Of a DNA stretch of 64,000 nucleotides, positions 1-20,734 are shown in pieces; positions within the stretch are counted from its first letter, which is position 1; each line of letters begins with the position of its first letter. Both the position numbers and the translations under genes were made by a program. Under the pieces are notes generated by a model. It saw only the letters and a program-made list of their open reading frames with translations. It did not search any database and had not been told where the DNA came from. The DNA comes from Bugulina stolonifera (taxonomy: Eukaryota; Bryozoa; Gymnolaemata; Cheilostomatida; Bugulidae): assembly GCA_935421135.1 (NCBI GenBank), contig OW285187.1:33482818-33546817 (forward strand), read 5' to 3'.

Positions 1-7746
<7,746 letters not shown>

Positions 7747-9469
7747 TGTCAGCATCAGCCATATTCACAAAACTCTTTAATTTACTTGATGTGTCTTTTT
7801 CAAAGATTGCTATAAAATCATTAATCGGGTTTTTCTGACATATTTGCTGTAATAGATAGGTCTTTGTGCACATGTTAGCTGCTTACCTGTTGTGTGTTTG
7901 GTGTGGTTTAAAAACCGGGTTATCAATAATCTTGATTCTAGAAACTGGTTAAATTTATATTTAAAAAAGTTTCTCGTGGCACAAAGCCAAATGAGTAAAC
8001 TTGAGTTAACCTCTCAGGGCATACAAGCAACCTTGATTAAACAGCATAGCTTCTCCAGACAGAGTAGAATAGACTGAACTCGTTTACATGCATTGTTATT
8101 AGAAGATAACAATAGATGATGCTACAATCTCTGTAAGACGCACATTCTGAACTTTACCTGACCTTACTACAATTAATATAAATTTAATAATTCAATTAAT
8201 CTTAATGTTTTTCATGGCTTATGTTTTTCTGGTCTAAATTTTAGCCTAAAAAGCATACTCTATATTATATGGTATCTATATTTTGTAACAATAGATTTAA
8301 AAGGCCTCTGGCTCATTTTCTTCATTTTTTGGTATTTTGTATAGTTTAATCTCAGACACACACTCAATAATACACAGTGTAGCTATACCAACCAACCACT
8401 TCCTCAGCCTCATAGCTAGGCAAACAGTATGTATACCATAATAGCCTCCAGCTACTGACTAGCAGCTGTGATGTTATAAGTTACTAATGTTATCATTGTT
8501 AGTTTCTTCTTGGTAGAGGTTTAGGAGTTGTAGGTATCAAGTTATATGTGCAGTTTTATGGCCAACTCAGATCAAAGAGAGTCCAATCATGTTTAACTTT
8601 TCACAGGCTTCAAATATGGGAGAATATTATCTTATATGTAGCCTCAGGCAATCCTTTATATAGCTTTAGACAAACAGACTCCACAATTTATCAGTTTCAA
8701 CATAATACGCAAGATTTTATAATGGCCCAAGGCCTAATAATAGGTTTGATATTTTAGAGGACCAATTGAAGCTCCAATATATGAAAATATATTTTCCTTG
8801 GGCTGATATTCATTTTTTGTTTAATTTGTTCGCTGGACATTGGGTAGAGTTTCGGATATCAAAACCTTTGGGTGCGACATGACAAGTCACGGCTGAACAG
8901 AAAGCTTCGATTTTTTACAATAAAGTGTGTCATGTTTGACAGCATGTGTAATATTAGTCATGGTGCAATGTAGAGAGTTTACATGTAGCCTGTAGGTAAA
9001 GTATAATAATCCAGCAGGGCAGCACCTATCCGGGTCAAGCACACATAAAAAGCCACATGCTTGTCAATATTGCATACAATACAGAGTAGAAAAATAGTAA
9101 AATATTGAAATGATATGTAAAAGCAGGTTTGTACATATCACATTACCGCACTTGTAAGACGCCTCAGGTGTGACACCCTAAGCCTTGTTTTCTGTTACTA
9201 GTATTGTAAGACGAACCAATCACAACACGGCCTTCAAGCTGTTTTGCCTGAAGCGCCAGCCCACTACAATGGGTATATATAAGAGCGATGAAGAGGTATA
9301 TGCACAATGTGAATGTATGCACTAGGCACACATTTTGTAGTAGGTTATATTGAAGTGGTTCCTGACTCCTATAGTCTGTATACAACATGAGCTATTGCTT
9401 CTACTGTTACAATCATTTGATTTAACAGTTTGGAAGTAAAGAGTAAGTGATTTGAGTATAGCAGGATCA
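7747..9469. other. Intergenic, TPI1 to KCTD1/15
   Basis: About 1.7 kb between two same-strand genes. It should hold the TPI 3' UTR and the KCTD promoter and 5' UTR. No exon, RNA gene or mobile element could be supported, and the two small ORFs (7892-8077 and 8548-8757) resemble nothing known. Confidence 0.6.
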
Positions 9470-11858
9470 ATGGTTGATGCTGTGCTAAACACATTGTACT
9501 TGCAAAGACAACAAGTGATGAGAAACATGGATTTGTCCGAAAGGGAAATGCAACGTATGAGTAGCGGCTCACCAACTTCTTCTAAGCAAATTAAAAGGTA
9601 TTTTCTCTACATAACGTGTGTATAATAATATAATTTTTTATAATATTCATGTATATCATGTACTTGTATTAATAATAGTCACATGAAATGGACATAGTTC
9701 TGTTTAGATTATTAATATAGTACGTTTAGTAATATGTACCATGACTTATGACTAAACTATGCTCTACTGTATCAACATCAATCAAATGTGTGTATGGTGA
9801 ATCAAACCGAAATGTCACAATAATATTGCACAGAGTATGTAGTTGATATGCCATTCAAGTTATTTATAATTGTAGTAAGTTAATAATTTTATTATTACAA
9901 AAAAAAGTATAAGAAGTACAAATGAAAGGTGCAGACTGACTGAGCACTGGTATACATCTCAATAAACTTTATACAAAGTAAATATGGTTCCCATGTTATT
10001 CAAATAATTTGAATTTTATCACAATCTAGAGGTAGGTCTTCATATGTCCACACAGCAGCAGTGTACAAATATGAACATAGTGGTGAGGGTGGACAACAGA
10101 GACCTCCATAGCTTAGCTCCTCAATTTAACTCTTACAAGTAATTTCCCAGTGTGGGTGAATGTGAATGTCTTTCAAAATGTGTAGATCCAGAGTATGATA
10201 GCTACATGTACAGAGCAATGGTACATATACAGAATACAGTGTATGTTATACCTGTAGAACAGTAACATTGAGTATATTGATTTTTGGGAATTGATGTCTA
10301 GTGAGTATTACTGTAAACAGTTTTAGGGTCTTGATGGTGGTCTTGGAAATTTTAGCACCTAAGAAGCTGCAGACCACCAACTATTATTTCACTTATCATG
10401 ATATACTGTATGTATGCATGACTGTAAATACTGTATAGTGTATGAGTATATTATACATGTACTATAATTTTAACTCAGTAAATAATTACACTTCTCATCC
10501 ATAGTAATTATATTATTGTAGAGAAAATGGTTCAACAAGCAGTGCAGTTGCTCCATCAACCGCTACAAAAAGAGCTTACACTCCAGAGACTGTGCACTTT
10601 CCAATAATGACAGGTGTACCAAAACCAGCTGTACCTACCAAACTAACAGCTCCAGTTCACATTGATATTGGAGGCACTATCTATACTTCTTCTTTGGAAA
10701 ATCTCACAAAGTAAGAACATAGACTACAACGTTTTTTAGATCATGACAACTTAACTTATTGAGTGTGCTAATTTAAATAAACAGACCCGCATTATAACTG
10801 TTGAAGCATACAAAACTTGGTCTCAAAATAACATTCAACCGTTTACCCCCAAGCAAACAGGCTGTTCCGATCAACCAGTTTTATAATCTATAGGGAGGAA
10901 ATCTTAATTCATACTGAGTATGGCCCAGGGCTCATGAATATTGCTGACAAATGTGCTGTGAGAATTGCCTAGTGTGGCGTGTTAGGCTTTAGGGCTTAGT
11001 GCTGACTATTGAGGGTGAGGCAGCTTGTAAACGTCTGACACTCTAGGGGCTATCTCACAAATAATCAGTAACAGTAAATAGAGCTATCCAAGTGTTGGTA
11101 GATGATGCAGTCCAGAGGCAGATTTTCAATTGCTATTAAATTATTCACTTGTGCCTTCAAGGCCCAGCAATGCCTCCAGGGCAAACAACTTCCTTTCAAT
11201 TCTTCATCAATTTTGGCAAGAACAGGACTTGAGGCTTAACCACAGGCAACTCATGTGTGTAGAATGTAGTACATGTTATTGATTCTAATATTTTAGGTAT
11301 CCCCATTCAAGGTTAGCTAAACTGTTCTCAGGAGAGCTGCCTATTATACTTGACACAATGAAACAGCACTACTTCATTGACAGAGATGGACCGTCTTTTA
11401 GATACATTTTGCAGTTCCTTAGGTCAGGCAGATTAACTTTACCAAACATGTATAAAGAGACCGAAATATTGTTACAAGAAGCAAAATATTACGAACTGAC
11501 AGCATTAGTAGAAGCGATTGAAGAACACAACTCTAAGCAGTCAAGCAGCAGCCCAAAAGAATGCCTGACCATTAGCATGTGTCCAGACCTTGGTGAGAGG
11601 ATATGTTTAAGTGGTAGAAAAGCTACCATTGAAGCACTCTTTCCTGAGCTGACCACTGCAATTGGCGATGCAAGGAACTCAGGTTGGACATTAGATAGCG
11701 ATCATGTTATTCGATTCCCTATCAATGGTTTCTGTAAATTAAATTCCATTCAAGTGTTGGAAAGAGTTATGAACAATAGATTTGAAGTAGTCACCAGCAA
11801 TGGTGGTGGTGTGGAGGGACAGCAGTTCAGTGATTACCTTTTTACAAGGGACCTCTAG
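9470..11858 (+). CDS. BTB/POZ protein of the KCTD1/KCTD15 type
   Basis: Three exons, 9470-9597, 10522-10710 and 11297-11858, join in frame to a 292-residue protein starting [13 protein letters not shown]. Residues 1-86 are a Ser/Thr/Pro-rich leader. The BTB fold follows: [20 protein letters not shown] at about residue 88, then [16 protein letters not shown] and [17 protein letters not shown]. The C-terminal domain specific to KCTD1/15 has [32 protein letters not shown] and the Gly-rich [11 protein letters not shown]. Vertebrate KCTD1 and KCTD15 form pentamers and repress AP-2 (TFAP2) transcription factors; that role is inferred here. The sequence looks like one pre-duplication homologue of both vertebrate genes. 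The start is the first ATG in an exon whose frame continues smoothly across both introns. Confidence 0.93.
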
Positions 11859-12616
11859 CAGACTCCATTTATTGAAACTGTACTGCACCAACCAAACATT
11901 GTTGAGATGATGTTGGAAATTAATTTTATTAGAGAAATACTTTTTGTATGAACATCAACTTCCTAAGTGTACATAGTGTTGCTCATAATTTAAAATTATG
12001 AATGATTATGTTTTATCATAATATTATTGTAAACATTCATTGCACATAAATTATTATAAAGTTTTTTAAAGCCATAAATCAAATTAAAGTTCAACAGACT
12101 TAAGTTACATCACTATGAATTGTTCTTAGTTGTTTGACCACAAATTGCAAAAACCAGTTATGGAATAGATCAGCAAGTGGTTTATGTTGAAAGAATACCC
12201 AAGACAAACATTAACATTATGTACACCTACCTATGTATATATATTAGAACTTTGATCCTACAAAACTATTGACCTGTTAAGGTTTTGAAGAAGAGGAACA
12301 CTAATAAAAAGTAGAAGAGATTAATATAGTGTAGTCTTCCAACTTAAAGTTCCTGTCAAACAATATAAGTAAACAAATATCAGTGTCTTGATAGCCACTT
12401 GAGTCAACTGGGAGGGCAAGTGGAACTGTAGACACACTTACTCAGTCCTTGGGAGGTGTGGCTACTACTTGGCTATACATCTCATATACAATGTACACTG
12501 GCAATATTTGTACAGCTTGCACTACGAACGGGCAGAGACTGGCTACAAGATTCAGAAAAAACATCTTATAACTAAGCTACCCCAATGTACATGTACAGTA
12601 AATTAGGTCATACACA
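11859..12616. other. Convergent intergenic region, KCTD1/15 and LSM14
   Basis: The 3' ends of two converging genes face each other across about 760 bp. The stretch is AT-rich and should contain both 3' UTRs, including 'attaaa'-like sequence near 12083. No other coding potential was found. Confidence 0.6.
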
Positions 12617-15600
12617 TCATATATAGCAAACACCAAGCCAAACAAAACCATGACTGAAACAAAACCATGACAGAAGGTAGCATACCTTTTTATCAAGCCC
12701 AGCATCCTTGTAGTTATAGTCATAATTAACCCAAGACTGATTATTTCTTCTTTGGCCTGCCAACAAATGAGAAATGTAGTGTGCTTAAAAAGAGGCATTC
12801 CAGAGTAGTAAACGAATGAAAACAAGAGAGGCATTTGTAGCCTGCAGCACCCATATAAATCACTTGATGGATAAACCTTGTGTTGGCTGTCAGAACAATG
12901 GGCCTCCCCATACAGTTGTTGGTTGTTGCTATCAATTACTGCACTTGCCAACTATGATGATAGATAAACAGCAATTTGCATAAATTATCAGGATGTATTT
13001 GAAAAATAAACTAAAAATTTTTTCTAGCATACTCTTTCTAAGTGAACAGACCATAGAGTTAGTGCTGGACAAACAAACATTATTGTCCAGAAGAAACTGA
13101 AAACAAGTGGACAGTAGGTGCATTTATTATCTTTAGAAAGATAACAACCATAAGCTGTGCCAACTCACCTCTCCCCTGGTAATCCCCAGATCCACGACCT
13201 CTGTAGCCACCTCTTCCCCTGCTACCACCACTACTGTAATCTCTCCCGCCTTGACTGTTGTACTCTTGCTGCTGCTGCTGAGAATGGTTATAATTGTTGT
13301 AACCTCCCCGATTGTTGTATCCTCCTCTGTTATTGTAACCTCCTCTATAATATCCACCCCTGTTGTAGCCACCTCGCCCACCGCGATAATAACCACGGCG
13401 CACAGTTGGCTGACCAAATGTCTCTTTATTCACTTTGCGCTCCTCCCGCCAATTAGGGCGTATCGATTTGCTGAAAAAATCAATCCAAAAATTTGAAATA
13501 ATACAATATTCACACTTTTTATATGAATCATACAAATAGTATTACAATCCCACATACATGTACTGATAGTTTATAGGATGTGGAAAATTCAGTAGTTCTC
13601 AACCTACGCTGACAATACTAAATGCAAAATGTTCACTCACCCATCAGCGCGGTCAGTAGCCTCACAGCTGATGTTATCAAAGAAAGACTTGCTTTTGTTA
13701 TAATACTCTGTTTGGTCAGCCTCATCATCGGATTCACCTTCTTTTTCTTTTTCTCCATTTAGCTCTATGAGACATCAAATATATTATGAAAGCCAAGTTG
13801 ACCAAGAAAAGACAACTCCAACATATGTTTTACAATGGAAAGACAATTCCAATTGGTGTAGCCTACACTAGTTATGCATATAACATGTTCACTTGTAAGT
13901 AAGTGGGACCAACCTGGAGAGGCAGAAATTGTAAGCTTCTCTTTTAATTCTTTCTCTATATCTTCTTTGTTAAACTGCTGGTTTGACGTCTCAAAGTCAA
14001 ACTCTGAATCAAACTTCAACTGACCACCTCGTCCACCCCTACCTCGTCCTCGATTACCACCTAATTTAGGAAGACAAAGACTATGATCTGATAACTCCAA
14101 CATATATTATGTACGGGGTGTCACCCAAGTTCAACACTTTAATGTAGGTAGACTACAATCATGCAGATAAGCAGATTTTTTAAATAGGCAGGTCTAATTC
14201 AAGATGAGTTCCAGCCTTCAACTAAGCTATATAGGAGTGGCCATCATTTCAGTTGGTTTTACTTACAATGTAGATAAATATGGAAATTACAAGTTACAAC
14301 AACTAATATACATGTAATGCTTGAGACACATACCTCTAAAACCACCACCTCTGGCTGAACCACGTGACCTATCATATCCACCTCTGCCACGCCCCCTATG
14401 TTCACCACCACCTCCTCTACTACCACTAGATGTCTGCCTTTGTAGATGCTGTTCTGTCTCACTACTATCTGCAGCAGTTGGACTTTCACTAACAGGGGGT
14501 GCACTCGGTACAACTGGTGCTGTCTGAGCTACAAGCAACAATAATACCTTCAATTCATGTTACTAGAGAGTTGGGTGAACCAGTTCGAAAGAATACTGTG
14601 TTAGGTGTCACAAGAACTGCAGGATTATTACTATAGAAATGAAACTGTATGGTAGACAAACAGAGGAAGGTTATGTGAACCTGAGTTTTATACTTTTGAA
14701 CAAAGACCACCAGCATCATTTGTCTTCCATTAATGATTTTCTTAGGAATGCTTCATCAATTTGGAGCTGGCTTGCCTTCCATTTGGACTAGACAAAATCC
14801 AGGGCCAAAAAATTGTTTGATTTTGTATTTAGGTAAAGGTAAGGTAGAGGTAACTTCAACTTGTTATCTGCAAATTTTCAACGGCTATTGAAATTGCTTA
14901 GTCCAAACTGAGCAAATCTACATACTCTTTGTGCTTTGAGTAACTACTTTTACAGTTTTAGAATATTTCATCCATAAATGGCAGTATAGAATACACATAA
15001 CATTACTGTATGAGATGATTCGAAAAAGATTTCAAAACCAACAGGAGTATTTCCTGGAAAACCGCTACCACAGAATATAACTTTTAGAATCCTCCATAAC
15101 ATGGAGACCCTACATTTAATATGGAATGCTCAAGACCAGTTCAAACTGTCAGGAACCAAAAGTCCTGCAATATAGTGGATGTTAGCAGCCAAGGTATTAG
15201 AAATGACTAGAAATTTACATAGATGTGAATTGATTAGATTGGCCAAAATAAGTTTTTATTCAGGAGTGTTATATCAGTAACAACCTCTACAACCCCACAC
15301 CAATGTAAGCATGCACTAGCAGTTTACCATTAACATTTTGCTGCGGTTGTGAAGGAATAGGTTTGGAACCAATTGGCTGTGGTGGGCCAATTGGCTGTGG
15401 CTGAACCTTAGATGAATCAACAGATGCTGAAATAAAAGCAGAAAAGATATTAAGTTAGGAACCAACTACATATGACAAAGTCATAACATTTTATGCAGTG
15501 CACTGTATTGTCACAGTCTAGTCTCGGAACAGGATCAGTATTACGCATAGGTACCTTGTGTGTTGACAGTGGGAACTTGACCATGAGCTGGATAAGATCC

Positions 15601-17939
15601 ACTAAATGCTGCTCCAACAGCTTCTTGTTTTGGTGATTGGGGTTTAGCAGATGACTAAAATGGTCAATAAAAATGGATAGTCACGTGTTAGATGTTCTAT
15701 TAAAGAGCTTACCATTGTCTCGATTTGAAAGTTTGAAGAGTTGAACATAATTTTAGAGAGGGAATTTCATACAAATTTATTCGTCCGCAAAGTAATACTC
15801 ACTTCTACAATAGCTGGATCAGAAAACGCATCGGCTGTCTTTGGGGGCTCACACACTGTCAGGTCCTTAATGTCACTACCACGGAAGATTATGTACTCAA
15901 AGACTTCATCTCGAGGTGGAACAAACCTCTCTGTAGGACGGTCTTCGGTACCAAATGAGCGCACTGTAAGATAGTAAAGTTAGGAACATCGCCACAATTT
16001 CAAATACATAGTATGAACCCTAGCCCATAAAGGAAGAGGATAAGAAACAATAAACGGCAATTTTACATTTCAACTCAAGTGATTGTTAGGTTTTGTCATT
16101 TCAACTTATAGATCGAAAAGCTTCATTAAAGATTTACTGCATTAACCAGGCAGGAAACTTTTTCTATTAATAAAATAAAATGTGGTATTTATTATTTTAA
16201 AATTTTTTTCAAAAAAAAGCATTTTAAAAAAACCAATTAATTTTATCAGAGGGTAAAATCTTTGTTTACATTTTATATCGCAGTAGAAGCTCCGCCCAAA
16301 ATCCTTGCGTAACTAGAAATCTTAATCCTAGGTATTTTAATCCCATTACTTCTTCTGGAGTGAATAGCTTGAGCTAGATCTGCTAGCTAGCTACCAGATG
16401 GAGATTAATAAAGTACTTTAGAGCAAGATATAATCAGATCAGCTTTATATTGCTCCTTAGACAAACGTAGATATCTTTTAGAATATCAAAATAAAATTCG
16501 ACAGGTGCTCTCTGTACCTTTGTTACTTGCGGTGTTACTAGACTTGGGCTATTCATCAGCATCGCTTCCAAATCAACAAAGAAGGGTAACTTTAAAGCCT
16601 TAGATTTAGGAATTGTTCATAGACTTTGGAATAGAACTCTGTCAGTATACCAATAAGATATTAAAGAAAGCTCAGACAGATTCTTGGAGCAAAGTCTATG
16701 ATGAAATCTGTGATCAAACCCCTTGAAAATCCTAGCAACTGCATGGTTGAATCAGTATTGTCACGTGATATATTATATTCAGTTACGTGGGTAAATTACT
16801 GAAACATGTGCTTTGTGTTTACACCAGCTTTTTCCATGTAAACAATGGAATTAGCCTCATAGACTGTCAAATTTGCATTTTATGTTTAGAATCAGTGCTT
16901 TTTTTCAATTTTTATTACAGAAATTAATGATTGGTTACAGCTTCTGGGATTTGATGCAAGCTACCTATTCACCACCGATCTTCTATCAGTATTAGGCTAC
17001 TAGATCCTTGTGGGCTGCTGAGAGTTATAATACCCCTGCAGGTGTACTACAAATGTCAGTAATCTCAATCCAGTTTTTGACTCTGTCCCCACCAAACCAC
17101 CCAAAGTTTGATTGGGATTATTCACTCGCATTCGGAATATTGCAGAATAACTCCAATCAGCTTAGGTATTCTGTCAGTGGAGCAGAGTGTCCACAATCGC
17201 AGTGCAACTATAGGCTACTAAAAAAACTTTACTGGATAACTTACAACTTTTTCCGGGTAAAGAAGACTGCAGCAGAACAAGTGGGTGACAAGAGAAGAGC
17301 AAGCAAATTAATTTGTCATTGTCGATTGTGATCATCATACGGCATATGCCATAGCATGTGGGTATTCATTGTGACATAAAAATGAACACCAAATTAATTG
17401 AAAATAAAATGAAAAATCTACTTGTTCATTTAGTTATTAAGTCTATATTAATAATATTAATCATAATACTACGATAACCAAGTGACAATCACATCAATCA
17501 TATGGATATCATATATTTATCGTAGTTTGATCTTATTCAATTCACATTAGATATTCATATTGATATTGATTAACTAGATATGCTAAAGTAAAGAGGAAGA
17601 GATAAGAGGTAATCATCTCATGAGTGACCATATTCATATTGATATTGTCATACTTCGGACACAATTTCTGACTTTGATTGTAAGCTTGTTGCTAATTCGG
17701 ATTAAGACAGAACTTGACTGAAAATACATGCATGTAAGGCTAACCGCCATAGAATAATGCATGGACTAGGGTGCATAGCAAGTCTGGAACTACTGGGAAA
17801 AATAATGGATCATCTCTTGTTTACCTTTTGCAAGGGCCACAGTTGATTCCTTAGTGTCTATGGTGTATAGTATCCCTTCATAGCGAATGCCTGCCTTGGA
17901 AATCAAACTGATCTTACTTCCAATATATGGGGTAGACAT
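12617..17939 (-). CDS. LSM14: LSM14 (RAP55/Trailer-hitch) P-body protein
   Basis: Nine exons on the minus strand give 460 residues: 17939-17825, 15963-15803, 15654-15555, 15426-15328, 14528-14334, 14060-13914, 13764-13641, 13470-13169 and 12756-12617. Exons 1-2 are the N-terminal LSm domain ([20 protein letters not shown], then [20 protein letters not shown] and [16 protein letters not shown]). Gln/Pro-rich linkers follow, then an RGG patch. The FDF box is [15 protein letters not shown] near residue 240, the FFD box [12 protein letters not shown] near 292 and the TFG box [13 protein letters not shown] near 325. A long RGG/YNNRGG tail ends the protein. The family binds DDX6 and EDC4 and represses mRNA in P-bodies. 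The last exon is the least certain: the C-terminus after [14 protein letters not shown] crosses a 17-bp tandem duplication, and another splice or stop is possible. Confidence 0.95.
13169..13470 (-). other. Arg-Gly-Gly repeat exon of LSM14
   Basis: This single exon encodes the TFG box followed by about 75 residues of [11 protein letters not shown] and YYRGG repeats with a short poly-Gln (five Q). The complementary strand is therefore open in several frames, which produces spurious ORFs at 13157-13456 and 13251-13496. RGG tracts bind RNA and are typical arginine-methylation targets in LSM14 proteins. Confidence 0.85.
15964..17824 (-). other. LSM14 intron 1
   Basis: A 1.86-kb intron with a gtaaac donor and a ttacag acceptor on the minus strand. 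It contains a 107-codon plus-strand ORF (17008-17331) with no family resemblance. I treat that ORF as chance or as the residue of an old insertion. The rest is AT-rich. Confidence 0.6.
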
Positions 17940-20734
17940 GTTGTCTCGTACGAATAAAGCAAATAAATTACTGATGAGATGTGACTGGATTAAAATTTCG
18001 CTAAAATTTTTCTCTACATTTATACATTTCAACCAAAATATAGATACCGCCAGAGGTCGTCAAAACAGGATATTGTTAGCCGGGTGGTTCCGTTCAAACT
18101 CACAGTTCTTACTAGTGATATTCGAAACCAGTTATGTTACTACTGAGTCAAATATGAACCCATATTGAATAATCACCAATCATTATCAGCACAATGCACA
18201 ATGGATTATAAATTCTTGGTTTAACAGTATTGGGAGATGAAGGCTATTTCATTGCCAGCTCTGATGCTGAGGCGTTGGCTAGCACCAACGGACAAAACTA
18301 AATACGACTCAGTTCGAGTGGTGGAAATCGTCTTCCCAAATCGAATAAAAACTAAAAAAGGAAGACTTAGTTACTCGTTAGTACTTACTTTACTAAACTT
18401 CTATAGCTACCATATGTCTATTACTTGATCTGGTGTAATTAAATTACTAATTCTTATTCTGTTAGTGTTCGTGTTGCTCTACTAACCAAGTCATTCTTCC
18501 AAAGGTCGCACTCACGGCAATCAAGCAGCTCTCAGTATGCATTGTGGTGATTTCAAACAATTTAATAGTACATTATTTCATTTGTATAAGAAAAAATTAG
18601 TATTATAGTACTAGTAATAGTTGTATGGTTTATGTAATGTTGTATATAATAAATAATACACTTACGTGACCCGAGCAAAGGGGGCCCCTAGCAAAGGGGG
18701 CGTAACTATTAATGATAACTATATACATTGTACATGGTTACTGTGCCCACAGTTTGCTGAACAGACATAGTCCAGTTAACTGTGGGCACAATAGCGTAAC
18801 AACGTATATATAGTTATCATTGGGGGTTACGCACCCTCTGCTTAAGATATGCCTATAAGTTTAATGTACCAACTTTGTAACCGGTTGTCCATAATAGTAT
18901 TTTTATACATAGCCAAGGGGCGAGTTGTTGTGTATTTTTATAATTAGGCATTGTTAGAATATAATGCCTACGTCACAATCCTCCACCCGACCTATAGGGC
19001 CGACTTTTTTGTACTGACCCTTCGGGTGCCTCATATTATGCTCTGGTCGCCCCTCCTGATTTTATATCGGATCTTGAATATTTTTCTCAATTATTATTTT
19101 ATGGGCAATTAATGTGGACCAATGGCCTGGAAGTATTTGAGTAAGATTTTTTGCATTGAGTCAGTCGTGCTTTGGAGGGGACTAAAGATGCATCCATTTA
19201 TTTGCTAAAATTTATTAGTAGTGTTTCAGACCACTCTAGCCCAATTTCCTCCACAGAACTGACGCCAGAGCAACTACAGTAGTAGTCGCACCTACCTATG
19301 CACAATTAAATGACACTTAGCATGCTCAGACTTATTGGTAAAGAATGGCTACAAGTTGAAAAAGACAGTATTGCTAGATCGGCCCTGGGGCTCAAATCAG
19401 TGTATGTAAAGTGACGAAGATGATAGATACCCTCATACCTCACAAGCAAGAATCTTTACAGTATCATATTAGTAGCCTATACTTGGAATATCCAGCCAGA
19501 TTAATATTTACTCATAGTTGGTAATAATACAAAAGCAAATTCTACATGACGTTATCCATTGTTATCTGTATCCATCTAGTTATAATGAAGGGGAAACAGG
19601 TTACTAGAATGCAAACAAAAGGAGATAATAATTATTATTATCTGTTAGCATTGCCTCTGCAGTAAATAAATTGTTACAAGTTACTGCTATTCTGCTAATT
19701 TTACAGGTTTATTTCTCTGGCATCCTCTCTAACTGCCAAAGCTCTACTAAATGCCTTTAGTGGTTGCACATGGTGCATGATAGGGGCCCTAAGGCTGTAT
19801 ATCATAGCTGGTATTATAGCTGGTATATAATCATATTTCCTTATTCTTATGTTATTATTATGCCTGGCATGTCCAGGTGTTAGAGAACAAAGCTAGATAG
19901 CTGCCACAGTTAAACAGCTTTGTTTACACCTACCTTTGGTTGGAAATGACAATGGAATTACTTGTCACTGTGTTGTTAGTTATTCCTGTCTAAATAGAGA
20001 GGGGTATTATCATTATAGGATATTTCTGTATCTGAGAACACTAATCCAAGGGTAATGCATTGAGGTATTGTGTTCTCTTATAGTCATGTCAAGGAAGCAG
20101 AAGCTGTTAACCATTGCACTAGATGTCCAGAGTAGATGATACAAGCTGGTTTATACGTAGGGGAAGCGCAGGTGGTAAATAAGGAAAGTTAGTCTGATAA
20201 CTGTAAGGTAAGTAGCTGGATTTTGTTGCTCTAATAGTACTTCAGTGCGTAGTTGTCCTATCGTGTCTGGGTTCTCTGTAAATAGTGTAGCTCCTTAGGT
20301 ATAGAGGGCAACGAACCTAGTTTAGGCGTTTAGTTGATAATGGAGCTTGCAAGTTACCATACGTGTTTCAGGATAGAGATTGGTTAGTCATTTAGTTGTG
20401 GGTCGTATGTTAGTTACTACCATTTAATAATAGCCTGTGATCACTATCCTTCTTTCCCATTCCTTTGGCATGTAGGAATCCAGGCCCTCTAGACCTACCA
20501 GGGATTACTAGTCCTAGCCTTAGTTCCAACAAGTGCACTATATTACAATAATTGTATACTGCATTAGTAAAGTATGTATTACAATGTATATAGCTGAGAT
20601 AACCATGTTCATCTGCTACATTACCAGGTAGCTAGCTAGCTTTCTTGCACCTTAGCAAGCAGTCACTCAGCCATGTTCTATACTTCAAAGATTGCATGAG
20701 CATGTAAGTGCTTTGAATATTTTTAGAAAAAAAT
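17940..20734. other. Divergent intergenic region, LSM14 and TAF4
   Basis: About 2.8 kb separate the two divergent start codons, so it should hold both promoters. It contains the foldback repeat at 18690-18843. An acceptor-like 'atatttttag' just before the TAF4 ATG, and a donor-like 'gtaagtagctgg' near 20208, suggest a non-coding 5' exon for TAF4, but this is not proven. I see no other gene. Confidence 0.55.
18690..18843. repeat. Foldback (MITE-like) inverted repeat
   Basis: The left arm begins agcaaagggggcgtaact and continues through aatgataactatata to actgtgcccacagtt. The right arm is its approximate reverse complement, ending ttgggggttacgcaccctct. The inner 15-bp arms flanking the loop (actgtgcccacagtt and aactgtgggcacaat) match closely. 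Arms are about 65-70 bp around a roughly 20-bp loop. No clear target-site duplication was found. A second 'agcaaagggggc' just upstream at about 18674 is a short direct repeat. Confidence 0.8.

Noticed and set aside
9322..9575. Minus-strand ORFs over KCTD1/15 exon 1
   Set aside because: They overlap a well-supported plus-strand exon and show no similarity to any family.
13157..13496. Plus-strand ORFs opposite the LSM14 RGG exon
   Set aside because: They are the complement of RGG repeat coding sequence.
17008..17331. 107-codon ORF in LSM14 intron 1
   Set aside because: No family resemblance, and composition resembles the surrounding intron.
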